This document shows positions 16,699-24,674 of a DNA stretch of 64,000 nt, piece by piece (the first letter of the stretch is position 1; every line of letters begins with the position of its first letter). The translations under genes and the position numbers were made by a program. Location: NCBI RefSeq assembly GCF_010500995.1, contig NZ_QVMK01000026.1:1-64000 (forward strand). Direction: 5' to 3'. A model generated the notes under the pieces. The model searched no databases, was not told the origin of the DNA, and saw only the letters and a program-made list of their open reading frames with translations. This DNA comes from Bacteroides sp. 224 (GTDB lineage: Bacteria; Bacteroidota; Bacteroidia; Bacteroidales; Bacteroidaceae).

Positions 16699-18046
16699 GG
16701 AAAACGAAGGTAACGAACCGAAACCGGAAGTTACTGAAAAAAAGAAAGAGAGTAAGCCTAAAAAAGAGCTTACGCCGCAGGAGATTCAGAAGCGGAAAAA
16801 GATGCTTGTCTATCCCTTGTTTGTCTTGCTGTTCATCGGGGCTATGTGGCTCATCTTTGCGCCCTCCGGCGGAAAGGATGAAAAGCAACCCGACGGGTTT
16901 AACCCTGAACTACCCATCCCTAAAGACGAAGGTATTGTAGGGGATAAGCGGACAGCTTACGAACAGGAAGCCATGCGTAACAAAGAAGAAAATAAAAGGC
17001 GTAGTTTACAAGACTTTGCATTTTCGCTCGGTGAAGATGAAGACCGCAAAACGCAGGAAGATTACGAAAAACAGGTGCGCACGGCTCCTGTTACTCCCGA
17101 TTCTCCCGATAACTCCCGTAGTGCGGCTTCTCCTATCCAATCTTCAGCCCATGCTTATCAGGATGTAAACCGCCAGTTAAACAGTTGGTATGAACAACCC
17201 GCAAGCGGAGCCGATGAACAGCAGCTTGCTTTGGATCGGCGTATGCAGGAATTGGAGCGTAAACTGGAAGAAGCCGAAGCTGCGAAAAGTGCGGAGGATA
17301 AACAACTGGAACTGATAGAAAAATCTTATCAGATTGCAGCCAAATACACGCCCAATGCACAGGGACAGGTAACGCCTGACGGACAGCAGCAACAAAATGG
17401 GGATAACACAATCAACCTGCGTGAGAAAGTAACCCCGAAGCCTGTGTCACAGGTACATCACAGTGTTGTTTCGCTTTTGGCAGCTCCAATGGATAATGAC
17501 GAGTTTCTGGAGCAATACAGCAAGCCCCGTAACATGGGATTTATCACGGCTGCCGGACAGGAAGGCGTAAGGGAGAAAAACGGTATCAAGGCTTGTGTGT
17601 GCCAGACTATAAAACTTTCCGATGGGAAAGAAATGCAACTGCGTTTACTGGAGCCTATGAGAGCCGGAAATATTCTGATTCCTGCTAATACTATTCTGAC
17701 AGGAAGTGCGAAGATTAGCGGGGAGCGGCTTCAGGTAACAATCATTTCTATACAGTATGCAGATAATGTGATACCTGTTGAAATGGATGTTTACGATTTA
17801 GACGGATTGCGGGGATTTTCGGCTCCGGGTTCGGATGAAATGAACGCAGCTAAAGAAATTGCAGCCAACATGGGTACGTCGATGGGCAGTAGCATTACCA
17901 TAACAGACGACGCAGGTTCACAGCTTGCCGCCGATTTGGGGCGAAGCGCCATTCAGGGATTGTCGCAATACGTCAGTAAAAAAATGCGTAAAGTGGAAGT
18001 AACATTGAAAGCTAATCATCAGGTATTACTTCTTCCAAAGGTATAA
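16691..18046 (+). CDS. traM: TraM, VirB10-like channel protein
   Basis: A 451-residue bitopic protein. The ATG at 16691 was chosen over an upstream TTG. After a charged cytoplasmic tail, one membrane segment lies at about residues 37-58 (LVYPLFVLLFIGAMWLIF). A long charged and coiled linker (RRMQELERKLEEAEAAKSAE) leads to a C-terminal beta domain (VCQTIKLSDGKEMQLRLLEP, ANTILTGSAKISG) typical of VirB10/TraM. It ends LKANHQVLLLPKV; the second tra operon has a matching end at 63860-64000. Confidence 0.92.
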   Translation: MSKENEGNEPKPEVTEKKKESKPKKELTPQEIQKRKKMLVYPLFVLLFIGAMWLIFAPSGGKDEKQPDGFNPELPIPKDEGIVGDKRTAYEQEAMRNKEENKRRSLQDFAFSLGEDEDRKTQEDYEKQVRTAPVTPDSPDNSRSAASPIQSSAHAYQDVNRQLNSWYEQPASGADEQQLALDRRMQELERKLEEAEAAKSAEDKQLELIEKSYQIAAKYTPNAQGQVTPDGQQQQNGDNTINLREKVTPKPVSQVHHSVVSLLAAPMDNDEFLEQYSKPRNMGFITAAGQEGVREKNGIKACVCQTIKLSDGKEMQLRLLEPMRAGNILIPANTILTGSAKISGERLQVTIISIQYADNVIPVEMDVYDLDGLRGFSAPGSDEMNAAKEIAANMGTSMGSSITITDDAGSQLAADLGRSAIQGLSQYVSKKMRKVEVTLKANHQVLLLPKV

Positions 18047-18062
18047 AACAGGGCGTAAGCCT

Positions 18063-18086
18063 ACCACTAAAAAAATCCAATAGTAT
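18063..18086 (+). promoter_or_regulatory. Recurrent leader motif upstream of traN
   Basis: ACCACTAAAAAAATCCAATA followed by GTAT lies 32 bases before the traN start. The second element has ACCACTAAAAAATCA at the same place (63842-63855, minus). Confidence 0.5.
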
Positions 18087-18117
18087 TTAGTAATTAACAA
18101 TTAAAACAATTTTTCGT

Positions 18118-19080
18118 ATGAAACAAATTCTTTTTGCACTCGCTATTATCGGGTGCGTATTCACAGCGAACGCTCAGGATGTTGAAAAACAGAGCGTAGA
18201 AAAACAGCAAACAGCAAATATTTCTCCCTCTACCGGAGATTATTTTGACGGTCTGACCAGACCGCTAACCTTTAACCGGATGATACCACCGTACGCACTG
18301 GAGGTTACATTCTCAAAGACAGTGCATATCATTTTCCCGTCTGCTATAAGATATGTCGATTTGGGTTCTGCCGACCTGTTGGCAGCCAAAGCTGCTGGAG
18401 CGGAAAACGTATTGCGTGTAAAAGCTGCTCTCCGGGACTTCTCTCGTGAAAGCAATTTGGCGGTCATTACCGACGATGGCGCATACTATACCTTTAATGT
18501 TAAATATGCCGATGAACCGGTGAAATTGAGTGTCGAAATGACCGACTTTATCCATGATGGAGAAGCCGTGAACAGACCAAATAACGCTATGGAGATTTAC
18601 ATGAGGGAATTGGGTAGCGAATCGCCGTTACTGGTTAAACTGATAATGAAATCTATCTATAAAAATGATGACAGGGAAATAAAGCACATCGGTTCCAAAC
18701 GTTTCGGTATTCAGTACACACTCAAAGGAATTTACACGCATAACGGATTGCTTTATTTCCACATGCAACTCAAAAACTCATCCAATGTGCCGTTTGATGT
18801 AGATTTTATCACTTTCAAGATTGTAGATAAAAAACTGGCGAAACGTACAGCCATTCAGGAACAGGTAATTGTACCACTCCGGGCGCATAATAACCTGACA
18901 TTGATAGGTGGAAAACGGACAGAACGTGTGATTTTCACTTTGCCGAAGTTTACGATACCGGATGATAAGCACCTTATCATCGAACTGAACGAAAAAGAGG
19001 GCGGACGGCATCAAAGTTTTGTTGTCGAAAATGCCGACCTGATAAGGGCGAAAGTTATCAACGAATTGAAAGTTAAATAA
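18118..19080 (+). CDS. traN: TraN, DUF4138 (VirB9-like, exported)
   Basis: A 320-residue exported protein with a signal peptide (MKQILFALAIIGCVFTANAQ). A conserved core covers PYALEVTFSKTVHIIFPSAI, VDLGSADLLAAKAAG and VLRVKAALRDFSRESNLAVI, then a C-terminal beta domain. It is the DUF4138/TraN protein placed at the VirB9 position of the outer-membrane complex. The copy at 62851 is also 320 residues and very similar, which confirms start and stop. Confidence 0.93.
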   Translation: MKQILFALAIIGCVFTANAQDVEKQSVEKQQTANISPSTGDYFDGLTRPLTFNRMIPPYALEVTFSKTVHIIFPSAIRYVDLGSADLLAAKAAGAENVLRVKAALRDFSRESNLAVITDDGAYYTFNVKYADEPVKLSVEMTDFIHDGEAVNRPNNAMEIYMRELGSESPLLVKLIMKSIYKNDDREIKHIGSKRFGIQYTLKGIYTHNGLLYFHMQLKNSSNVPFDVDFITFKIVDKKLAKRTAIQEQVIVPLRAHNNLTLIGGKRTERVIFTLPKFTIPDDKHLIIELNEKEGGRHQSFVVENADLIRAKVINELKVK

Positions 19081-19082
19081 CC

Positions 19083-19667
19083 ATGAAACGGCTATTACTT
19101 ATACTAACGTTTGTGCTGTGCCTGGTCTTTGCAGACCAAGCACACGCACAGCGTTGTTTGCCCGGTATGCAAGGCATACAGGTAACTGGTGGAATGGTAG
19201 ATGGATTCCATTTGTCAGACAAAAAGAATGAACTGGGCTATTATTTCGGGTTGTCGATGGCCACCTATACCAAACATGCAAATAAGTGGGTATTCGGTGC
19301 CGAGTTCCTGAATAAATATTACCCTTATAAAGATGACAGAATACCTGTCAGCCAGTTCACTGGAGAGGGTGGTTATTACCTGAAATTTCTTTCCGACCAT
19401 AATAAAGTAGTCCTTTTTTCTTTGGGCGGATCTGCTCTTGCCGGATATGAAACAAGCAACTGGGGAGAAAAAACACTTTTTGACGGTTCCACACTCCGGA
19501 ATAAAGACCGGTTCATTTATGGGGGTGCTATTACGTTGGAAATGGAAACCTATTTATCAGACCGTGTTGTATTGCTCCTGACTGCCCGTGAACGGATATT
19601 GTGGGGAACATCAACAGGGCATTTTCATTTCCAGTACGGATTAGGGTTAAAATTTATAATAAACTAA
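19083..19667 (+). CDS. traO: TraO, exported outer-membrane-type conjugation protein
   Basis: A 194-residue protein with a signal peptide (LLLILTFVLCLVFADQAHAQ). Alternating beta-strand patterns and a C-terminal aromatic-rich strand (GHFHFQYGLGLKFIIN) suggest a small outer-membrane beta-barrel. Starts 2 bp after traN. The copy at 62264 has the same length. Confidence 0.88.
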   Translation: MKRLLLILTFVLCLVFADQAHAQRCLPGMQGIQVTGGMVDGFHLSDKKNELGYYFGLSMATYTKHANKWVFGAEFLNKYYPYKDDRIPVSQFTGEGGYYLKFLSDHNKVVLFSLGGSALAGYETSNWGEKTLFDGSTLRNKDRFIYGGAITLEMETYLSDRVVLLLTARERILWGTSTGHFHFQYGLGLKFIIN

Positions 19668-19680
19668 ACTTTGAGAAGAA

Positions 19681-20019
19681 ATGATAGCAACAACATCAGA
19701 TAACCTCTTAGAATTTTTAAGATTCTGGAATAATGAACATTTATCGCAGGATGATACTGTCCCTGTGAATATGTATAATATGTCTGCTTTGTCAGCGGGG
19801 GTTGGTTTCACATTAAAATGGTTTATTTCAAAAGACGATTTTGAAAAAATAGCGAAGGAAGTAAACTACGTTTTTAATGACAGTGATAAAACTCGTATGC
19901 TCCTTAATATTGGAGAAGATAGAATAGAACTGGAAATAGACAAGTATAATATTATTGCTGATTTCAAGGAAGAGGTTAGAGGTATTGATGCTGTCTTTGA
20001 TAAAATGACAAAACAATAA
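19681..20019 (+). CDS. Unknown orphan gene inserted between traO and traQ
   Basis: A 112-residue acidic soluble protein (NLLEFLRFWNNEHLSQDDTV; DRIELEIDKYNIIADFKEEV). No signal peptide, membrane segment or recognisable motif. It lies in a tight operon (13 bp after traO, 20 bp before traQ). In the second tra operon traO and traQ are only 13 bp apart with nothing between, so this is an accessory gene acquired by element 1. I do not recognise it. Confidence 0.7.
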   Translation: MIATTSDNLLEFLRFWNNEHLSQDDTVPVNMYNMSALSAGVGFTLKWFISKDDFEKIAKEVNYVFNDSDKTRMLLNIGEDRIELEIDKYNIIADFKEEVRGIDAVFDKMTKQ

Positions 20020-20039
20020 ATATTTTAAAATAAAAAAAC

Positions 20040-20561
20040 ATGAAAAAGTTTTTAGCATATTTTTTATACACGCTATTGCTATCGGCAATAGTCTGTGCCT
20101 GTAGTGACGATTTGGATATTCAGCAGGCTTATTCATTTGATCTTGTTACTATGCCCGTCCAGAAAAAAATCGTTCAGGGCGAGAGTGCGGAGATTCGATG
20201 CCAACTGGTAAAGGAAGGTGACTATGATAACGCCCGGTTCTTTATCAGGTATTTTCAAAGTGATGGAAAAGGAGAACTGCGGATGGATGACGGAACGGTA
20301 TTTCTACCGAATGACCTATATCCGTTGAATAAAACGACATTCCGGCTCTATTATACATCACACAGTACGGATCAGCAGGTTATCGACGTATATATCGAAG
20401 ATTCATTCGGTCAGGTCGTGCAAAAAACATTTAGTTGGCAGAATGACAAGGGGGATGATGAAGAAGATGATGATTTACTAAAAGTATCAGTCCATGATTA
20501 TATGCAGCTATATCGTGTTAAACGTCCTCTGCTGGCTATGGATAGCCCATTCGTTGAATAA
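20040..20561 (+). CDS. traQ: TraQ, DUF3872 lipoprotein-like conjugation protein
   Basis: A 173-residue exported protein with a lipobox-like signal (LLLSAIVCACSDD). The core MPVQKKIVQGESAEIRCQLV, ARFFIRYFQSDGKGELRMDD and YIEDSFGQVVQKTFSWQND is shared with the 149-residue copy at 61801. After the acidic DDEEDDD stretch this copy runs about 23 residues further, out of frame across the start of a conserved micro-ORF. A shift of the stop codon in element 1 probably made this unusual overlap. Confidence 0.87.
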   Translation: MKKFLAYFLYTLLLSAIVCACSDDLDIQQAYSFDLVTMPVQKKIVQGESAEIRCQLVKEGDYDNARFFIRYFQSDGKGELRMDDGTVFLPNDLYPLNKTTFRLYYTSHSTDQQVIDVYIEDSFGQVVQKTFSWQNDKGDDEEDDDLLKVSVHDYMQLYRVKRPLLAMDSPFVE

Positions 20562-20604
20562 TGCACCGACAGACGTAGATCTGTGGGGTGAGGAAGTTGA
20601 ATAA
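20494..20604 (+). CDS. Conserved 36-residue membrane micro-protein between traQ and M23 gene
   Basis: Begins MIICSYIVLNVLCWLWIAHS and ends LNNAPTDVDLWGEEVE. It has one hydrophobic segment and an acidic C-terminus. The second tra operon encodes a 38-residue counterpart (61704-61820) beginning MIMIICSYIVFNALCWLCIA and ending VELWGEEID. Differences are mostly conservative although the flanking DNA has diverged, which argues for selection on this frame. It overlaps the 3' end of traQ in another frame and ends 3 bp before a terminator hairpin. Function unknown; a small membrane component of the transfer apparatus is a guess. Confidence 0.72.
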   Translation: MIICSYIVLNVLCWLWIAHSLNNAPTDVDLWGEEVE

Positions 20605-20607
20605 GTA

Positions 20608-20640
20608 AAGTACCCGGATTATTTCGGGTACTTACTGTTT
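20608..20640 (+). terminator. Terminator after traQ/micro-ORF
   Basis: AAGTACCCG (20608-20616) pairs with CGGGTACTT (20625-20633), followed by ACTGTTTTT. The second element has the same hairpin with compensating change (AAGCACCCG / CGGGTGCTT). Confidence 0.75.
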
Positions 20641-20653
20641 TTACAGATTGATT

Positions 20654-21253
20654 ATGAAATACCTACTAATATTCGTCACCGTTTTGCTGCATTTGCCTTT
20701 ATGGGGGCAGCCGTTTGATTCTCTAAACAGAAAATCGGAAATAGAAGACTGTACGAAATCTGCCTATTCTATAAATGAGTTCCAACAGATAGCGGATTCT
20801 TTGCAAATGTCTATTGATGAGTTATCCGACTATCCTGTGATTTTTCCAATAAAAAAACCGCTATATATTTCATCGGGCTTTGGTAGGCGTTATCATCCTG
20901 TTTATAAAATACAAAAATTTCATACCGGGATTGATATTCCTAAAATCAAAGGTACCCCAGTCTATGCCACTGGTAACGGGATAGTAGTTCGCAAGGGTTT
21001 TTGTTCGGGATATGGGAACTACATTGAGATTGAACACGCAGGCGGTTTCCATTCATTTTATGCCCATTTGAGTAAGACGATGGTAAATGCAGGGGATTCG
21101 GTAAGTATAACCCAACAGATTGCCTGTGTAGGCAATACAGGAGTATCGACAGGTAGCCATCTGCATTACGAAGTAAGAAAAGGTAAGCGCTATCTGAATC
21201 CCCAAAAATGGTGTTATTGCCTTTTTGAAATTATAACAACGAAAAATAAATAA
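20654..21253 (+). CDS. M23 family metallopeptidase (exported, conjugation-associated)
   Basis: A 199-residue exported peptidase. The ATG at 20654 (MKYLLIFVTVLLHLPLWGQ) gives a normal signal peptide; an upstream TTG would only add residues before it. Zinc-ligand motifs are visible: HTGIDIP (HxxxD) and GSHLHYEV (HxH), with the GNYIEIEHAGGFHSFYAHL strand set of LytM/M23 domains. It would cut peptidoglycan cross-bridges to make room for the transfer channel. It corresponds to 59138-59731 in the second element. Confidence 0.9.
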   Translation: MKYLLIFVTVLLHLPLWGQPFDSLNRKSEIEDCTKSAYSINEFQQIADSLQMSIDELSDYPVIFPIKKPLYISSGFGRRYHPVYKIQKFHTGIDIPKIKGTPVYATGNGIVVRKGFCSGYGNYIEIEHAGGFHSFYAHLSKTMVNAGDSVSITQQIACVGNTGVSTGSHLHYEVRKGKRYLNPQKWCYCLFEIITTKNK

Positions 21254-21255
21254 AA

Positions 21256-23127
21256 ATGAATCCACAAGAAAAACAAGATGCTGAATTTGTCAGTAAGGAT
21301 AAAGACAGATTTATGACACTACCCGGAGATAGACGAACTGAAAGTGTTTCTCTGGCTGCCATTGAAGTTGATCCCGATAATATAAGGTATGTGCCTGAAA
21401 ATATTCTGAATGAAAAACTTATGAAAAAGGCACTTCAAGGTGATGGTTTAACATTGGAGTACATACCTGATAATATGAAAACATCCGATCTATGTAATGT
21501 TGCTGTGGAGAATAGCGGCTGGGCATTACAGTTTGTTCCTGAAGAAATGAAAACAGAACAAATGTGCCGAAGAGCCCTTCATTCCGCTTATGATATTACG
21601 GGAGAGGGTATCGAAGTGTTAGCTTTCATCCCTTATCCAGACGTTTGTATGCATGGGATAAAGCTATATGAAAATTCTATGGTTAATATGATGGATATAT
21701 ACGGCTTCATCAATCCGCAAATTATGACTGCGGAGATGGCCATGTATGGTGTTAAGGATGAACCGGGAGTATTAGGCTTTATTCCGGAACATCTTCATTC
21801 TTATGAGTTAAGAATGGAGGCTGTTAAAGGTGATGGTATGCGGCTATATAATATTCCTGACAAAGATAAAACGATGGAATTATGCGAGGCTGCAATTAAT
21901 TCGACCTTTCATAGCCTGAGATATGTTCCCGATGAAATGAAAACTACGGAACTATGTAATCAGGCTTTAAAGAAAGACGCTTTTGCAATACAGTATTTCC
22001 CTGCGGATAAACTAACACATGAAGTTTGTCTGGAAGCGGTAAATACAGCCAGTCATCCCCGTATATTGTCATTTATACCGTTTGAGGATATTCATCTAAA
22101 GGTTTTCAATGAACAATGCAAAGATTACTCCACTACGAAAGAATTTTTGGAGAATATGAAGCCTGATTATATAAAACAGGATTTGGCATATAAAATTTTT
22201 GAGAAACAACCAGAGTTGTTTTACAATATCCCCATCCAATTTAAGGATAAACAATTATGCGAAGCTGCTGTAAAACGTGACGGATCATACTTGGCACATA
22301 TTCCAGAAAGCCAAAAAACAAAAGAATTATGTGAGTTAGCTATAAAAAGCAGTCCTTATGCCATTCCGTATATTTTGGATGAAATGAAAGGGGAAGAACA
22401 ATATCGAAAAATGGTAAAAGATAATCCGAAAAACTTAATAGGTATTCCTTATGAAGACCGAACCGATGAATTGTGTCGGATTGCTTTGGACAATACTTTC
22501 GGGAAAGATAAAAACGATTTCTCTGTTGTTAATTCTGTTACATCATCTCAAATGTTGCTGGAAGTATTTAAAGCTCATACTAATCCCGAAAAAGTGGATT
22601 TGTTGTTACATATTGTTAGTCATGATTTAATCACACCGGAAATAGCAAAAGATGCTTTACAAAAGAGCGGTAGAAGTTTTCACGTTATACCGCAAAAGGC
22701 TTGGACACCCGAAGTTGCTGAAACAGCCGTTAAGAGTGATCCCAGTTCATTAGGTTGGGTTCCTTCTAATATGAGGACTGCTGATATGATTTTATTTACT
22801 AAAAAAGCTATTGAGGGATATAACATCAATATTCCAGAAGAGATTAGCAAGGGCGATAACATTTATACATTCCACAAAAGAGTGGAAAATATAATAAATA
22901 AGCCCTTATCATACGATCAGCATAAGCAGCTATATAATGGAGAATCTATTAGAGTTAAGGATATACAAACATCTAATGGTTTTGTGAAAATTGGAGAATT
23001 AAGGTATGATGCAAAGAGCAAAAACCTAAATGTCAAATCTGTGGAACAAACTACCGCAGAAAAACAAAAAAACTCTATCCAAATCAATAAAAAGCCAGAC
23101 CGAAAAGGGAAAGGGCGGAAAATCTAA
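21256..23127 (+). CDS. DUF4116-type repeat protein
   Basis: A 623-residue soluble protein made mostly of a 30-50 residue repeat with the pattern (K)TxELCxxAxxxxxxxLxxIPxxxK, for example MKTSDLCNVAVENSGWALQF, KTMELCEAAINSTFHSLRYV and KTKELCELAIKSSPYAIPYI. This is the DUF4116 helical repeat. The C-terminal 90 residues differ and end in basic PDRKGKGRKI. It starts 2 bp after the M23 gene. The second element lacks it between M23 and PH genes, so it is accessory. A scaffold or binding role is likely for such repeats. Confidence 0.82.
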   Translation: MNPQEKQDAEFVSKDKDRFMTLPGDRRTESVSLAAIEVDPDNIRYVPENILNEKLMKKALQGDGLTLEYIPDNMKTSDLCNVAVENSGWALQFVPEEMKTEQMCRRALHSAYDITGEGIEVLAFIPYPDVCMHGIKLYENSMVNMMDIYGFINPQIMTAEMAMYGVKDEPGVLGFIPEHLHSYELRMEAVKGDGMRLYNIPDKDKTMELCEAAINSTFHSLRYVPDEMKTTELCNQALKKDAFAIQYFPADKLTHEVCLEAVNTASHPRILSFIPFEDIHLKVFNEQCKDYSTTKEFLENMKPDYIKQDLAYKIFEKQPELFYNIPIQFKDKQLCEAAVKRDGSYLAHIPESQKTKELCELAIKSSPYAIPYILDEMKGEEQYRKMVKDNPKNLIGIPYEDRTDELCRIALDNTFGKDKNDFSVVNSVTSSQMLLEVFKAHTNPEKVDLLLHIVSHDLITPEIAKDALQKSGRSFHVIPQKAWTPEVAETAVKSDPSSLGWVPSNMRTADMILFTKKAIEGYNINIPEEISKGDNIYTFHKRVENIINKPLSYDQHKQLYNGESIRVKDIQTSNGFVKIGELRYDAKSKNLNVKSVEQTTAEKQKNSIQINKKPDRKGKGRKI

Positions 23128-23138
23128 AAAACAAAAAT

Positions 23139-23582
23139 ATGAACTTTTTATCTACATATTTACAGCCCGGAGAAGAAATAAAATACAGGGCAAAAATACA
23201 TATATTTCTTTTTCTCCAACCCGCTATATTGTTGGGTATTGGCTATATGTGTTATCTTGATGATGCCCGGATGACACGCTATTTAGGTGTAACATTGCTG
23301 TTCTTGGGGTTGGTTTCCCTTGTACAGCGTGTTTTGATAAAGGTTGGTTCGATTTATGCCGTTACTAATAAACGAGTAATTTTGAAAACGGGTGTAATAA
23401 GCCGCAGAACGGTCGAACTTGTCCTGGCTAAATGCGAAGGATTGCATGTAAGCCAGAACGTGTTGGGACGTATATTTAATTTTGGAACTATTACAGTAAC
23501 GACTGGCGGTGCTATCAGTAGCTATCCTTTTATCGCTCGTCCGTTTACATTCAAGCGAGAAATCAACAAGCAAATAGGATAG
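23139..23582 (+). CDS. Bacterial PH-domain membrane protein
   Basis: A 147-residue protein. It begins MNFLSTYLQPGEEIKYRAKI, has two membrane segments (FLFLQPAILLGIGYMCY; YLGVTLLFLGLVSLVQRVLI), then a PH-like beta domain (YAVTNKRVILKTGVISRRTV, KCEGLHVSQNVLGRIFNFGT). This is the YdbS/DUF304-type bacterial PH family. The second element has a close copy (58619-59071). It is a recurrent companion of the tra operon end, of unknown role. Confidence 0.85.
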   Translation: MNFLSTYLQPGEEIKYRAKIHIFLFLQPAILLGIGYMCYLDDARMTRYLGVTLLFLGLVSLVQRVLIKVGSIYAVTNKRVILKTGVISRRTVELVLAKCEGLHVSQNVLGRIFNFGTITVTTGGAISSYPFIARPFTFKREINKQIG

Positions 23583-23639
23583 TTTACAGTGGCGTGCTAT
23601 TGATTTATGTTTTCAAAATCAGTAATATTCCATTGTTTT

Positions 23640-23932
23640 TGTGTATTTTTGCACACAGGATCATTTATAACGATGCCAGTCATCGGATGGTTCTTACATA
23701 GGAAATAGCAGCATTATAGTGAGGTTTTGAAAACCGCCAAATATTTTAGAACTCACTCACATGGTAATGGATGTTAGCTTCCGTCAGTCTGTATATATGT
23801 TACTCGCATATACCGGCAAGGGCGTGAGGTTATTATCTATTGAGTGAGTGGGTGCTTGGCGGTACCTCAAAGCCGATATTTAGTAATTCTTGCGCCTGTT
23901 TTTTGGTACTAACATAATATTACAGAGAGATC
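23640..23932 (+). ncRNA. Candidate structured RNA or long structured leader
   Basis: A 350-bp gap with no convincing gene. A -7-like box TATTTTTG lies at 23644-23651. Downstream, nested arms pair in order: TGAGGT (23720-25) with ACCTCA (23864-69), ACCGCCAA (23733-40) with TTGGCGGT (23856-63), and ACTCACTCA (23751-59) with TGAGTGAGT (23841-49). Inside lies a further hairpin (GTATAT / ATATAC around 23791-23813). That makes at least 23 paired bases closing a 150-nt domain, too ordered for chance. It could be a free RNA or the leader of the gene at 23933. I do not match it to a known family. Confidence 0.55.
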
Positions 23933-24295
23933 ATGAATTTTGCACAAAAAGCCATTTCTAAACTTTACCTTAAAAGGCAATCACCTGTAAATAAGTTTAC
24001 TGTTTGTGATAAAATCCGTCCTATACTGGTATTACACAGAATTTCGATTAAAGAATCACTATTTATTTTTCCTGACTATGAGTATGTCTATGAAGCAATG
24101 AAAGGGAAAAAAGAATTAGTCAGTACACGGGATTGTATTCGATTTGAAGACATAGTACATCTGGACGAAACAGAGGTTTATGTGGAGATTGTAACCCGCA
24201 CGGGCTTTGTTCATTTGTTATCTAAGGAAAAGCCGGAGAGAACCTATTTTAATATGTTTTCAGTTACCCATAATAAACCCCGTTTATGGAAATAA
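23933..24295 (+). CDS. Unknown 120-residue protein
   Basis: Basic N-terminus (MNFAQKAISKLYLKRQSPVN), then a mixed alpha/beta stretch (KESLFIFPDYEYVYEAMKG; FEDIVHLDETEVYVEIVTRT). The phrase FEDIVHLDETEVYVEIVTRTG loosely recalls the DNA-binding strand region of LytTR-type domains, but the match is too weak to name. It overlaps the next gene by 10 bases and lies right after the structured RNA candidate, so it may be controlled by it. Confidence 0.55.
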   Translation: MNFAQKAISKLYLKRQSPVNKFTVCDKIRPILVLHRISIKESLFIFPDYEYVYEAMKGKKELVSTRDCIRFEDIVHLDETEVYVEIVTRTGFVHLLSKEKPERTYFNMFSVTHNKPRLWK

Positions 24296-24630
24296 AGACA
24301 ATCTATACTAAAGTAAAAGACTATATTGAGTATAAGAAATTTGTGTTTGAGGATTTGCGGGCTATGGGCTACATTTCAAAAGGGGAGATACTTTTCGTTT
24401 CTGTATTTATCCTGTTCGTGGTAGGCTTTACAACTTGGTGGATAATTGATAGTCGGCAAATGGAAAAGGAATACCAAAGGAAGGTGCAGGAATTAGACAG
24501 ACATTACAGAGAGAAACAAAAGGAACTGAAGATTGACAGGCATTCATTGGACAAGATGCCTCACGAATTTGATTCTCTGGAGGATTGGATCAGGTGGGAA
24601 ATGGAAAATGATTTTGACAGACCTCGATAA
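24286..24630 (+). CDS. Unknown small membrane protein with coiled coil
   Basis: A 114-residue protein. A cytoplasmic-looking N-terminus (KVKDYIEYKKFVFEDLRAMG), one membrane segment (about residues 36-56, LFVSVFILFVVGFTTWWII) and a charged helical C-terminus with heptad-like pattern (MEKEYQRKVQELDRHYREKQ). It overlaps the upstream gene, so the two are probably made together. Not recognised. Confidence 0.6.
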   Translation: MEIKTIYTKVKDYIEYKKFVFEDLRAMGYISKGEILFVSVFILFVVGFTTWWIIDSRQMEKEYQRKVQELDRHYREKQKELKIDRHSLDKMPHEFDSLEDWIRWEMENDFDRPR

Positions 24631-24673
24631 AACAAAAGAAGCATTAAATTTAACTTTAATGCTTCTTTTGTTT
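24630..24673. terminator. Bidirectional terminator
   Basis: AAACAAAAGAAGCATTAAA pairs fully with TTTAATGCTTCTTTTGTTT and is followed by T-runs. It sits between two convergent genes. Confidence 0.85.
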
Positions 24674-24674
24674 T

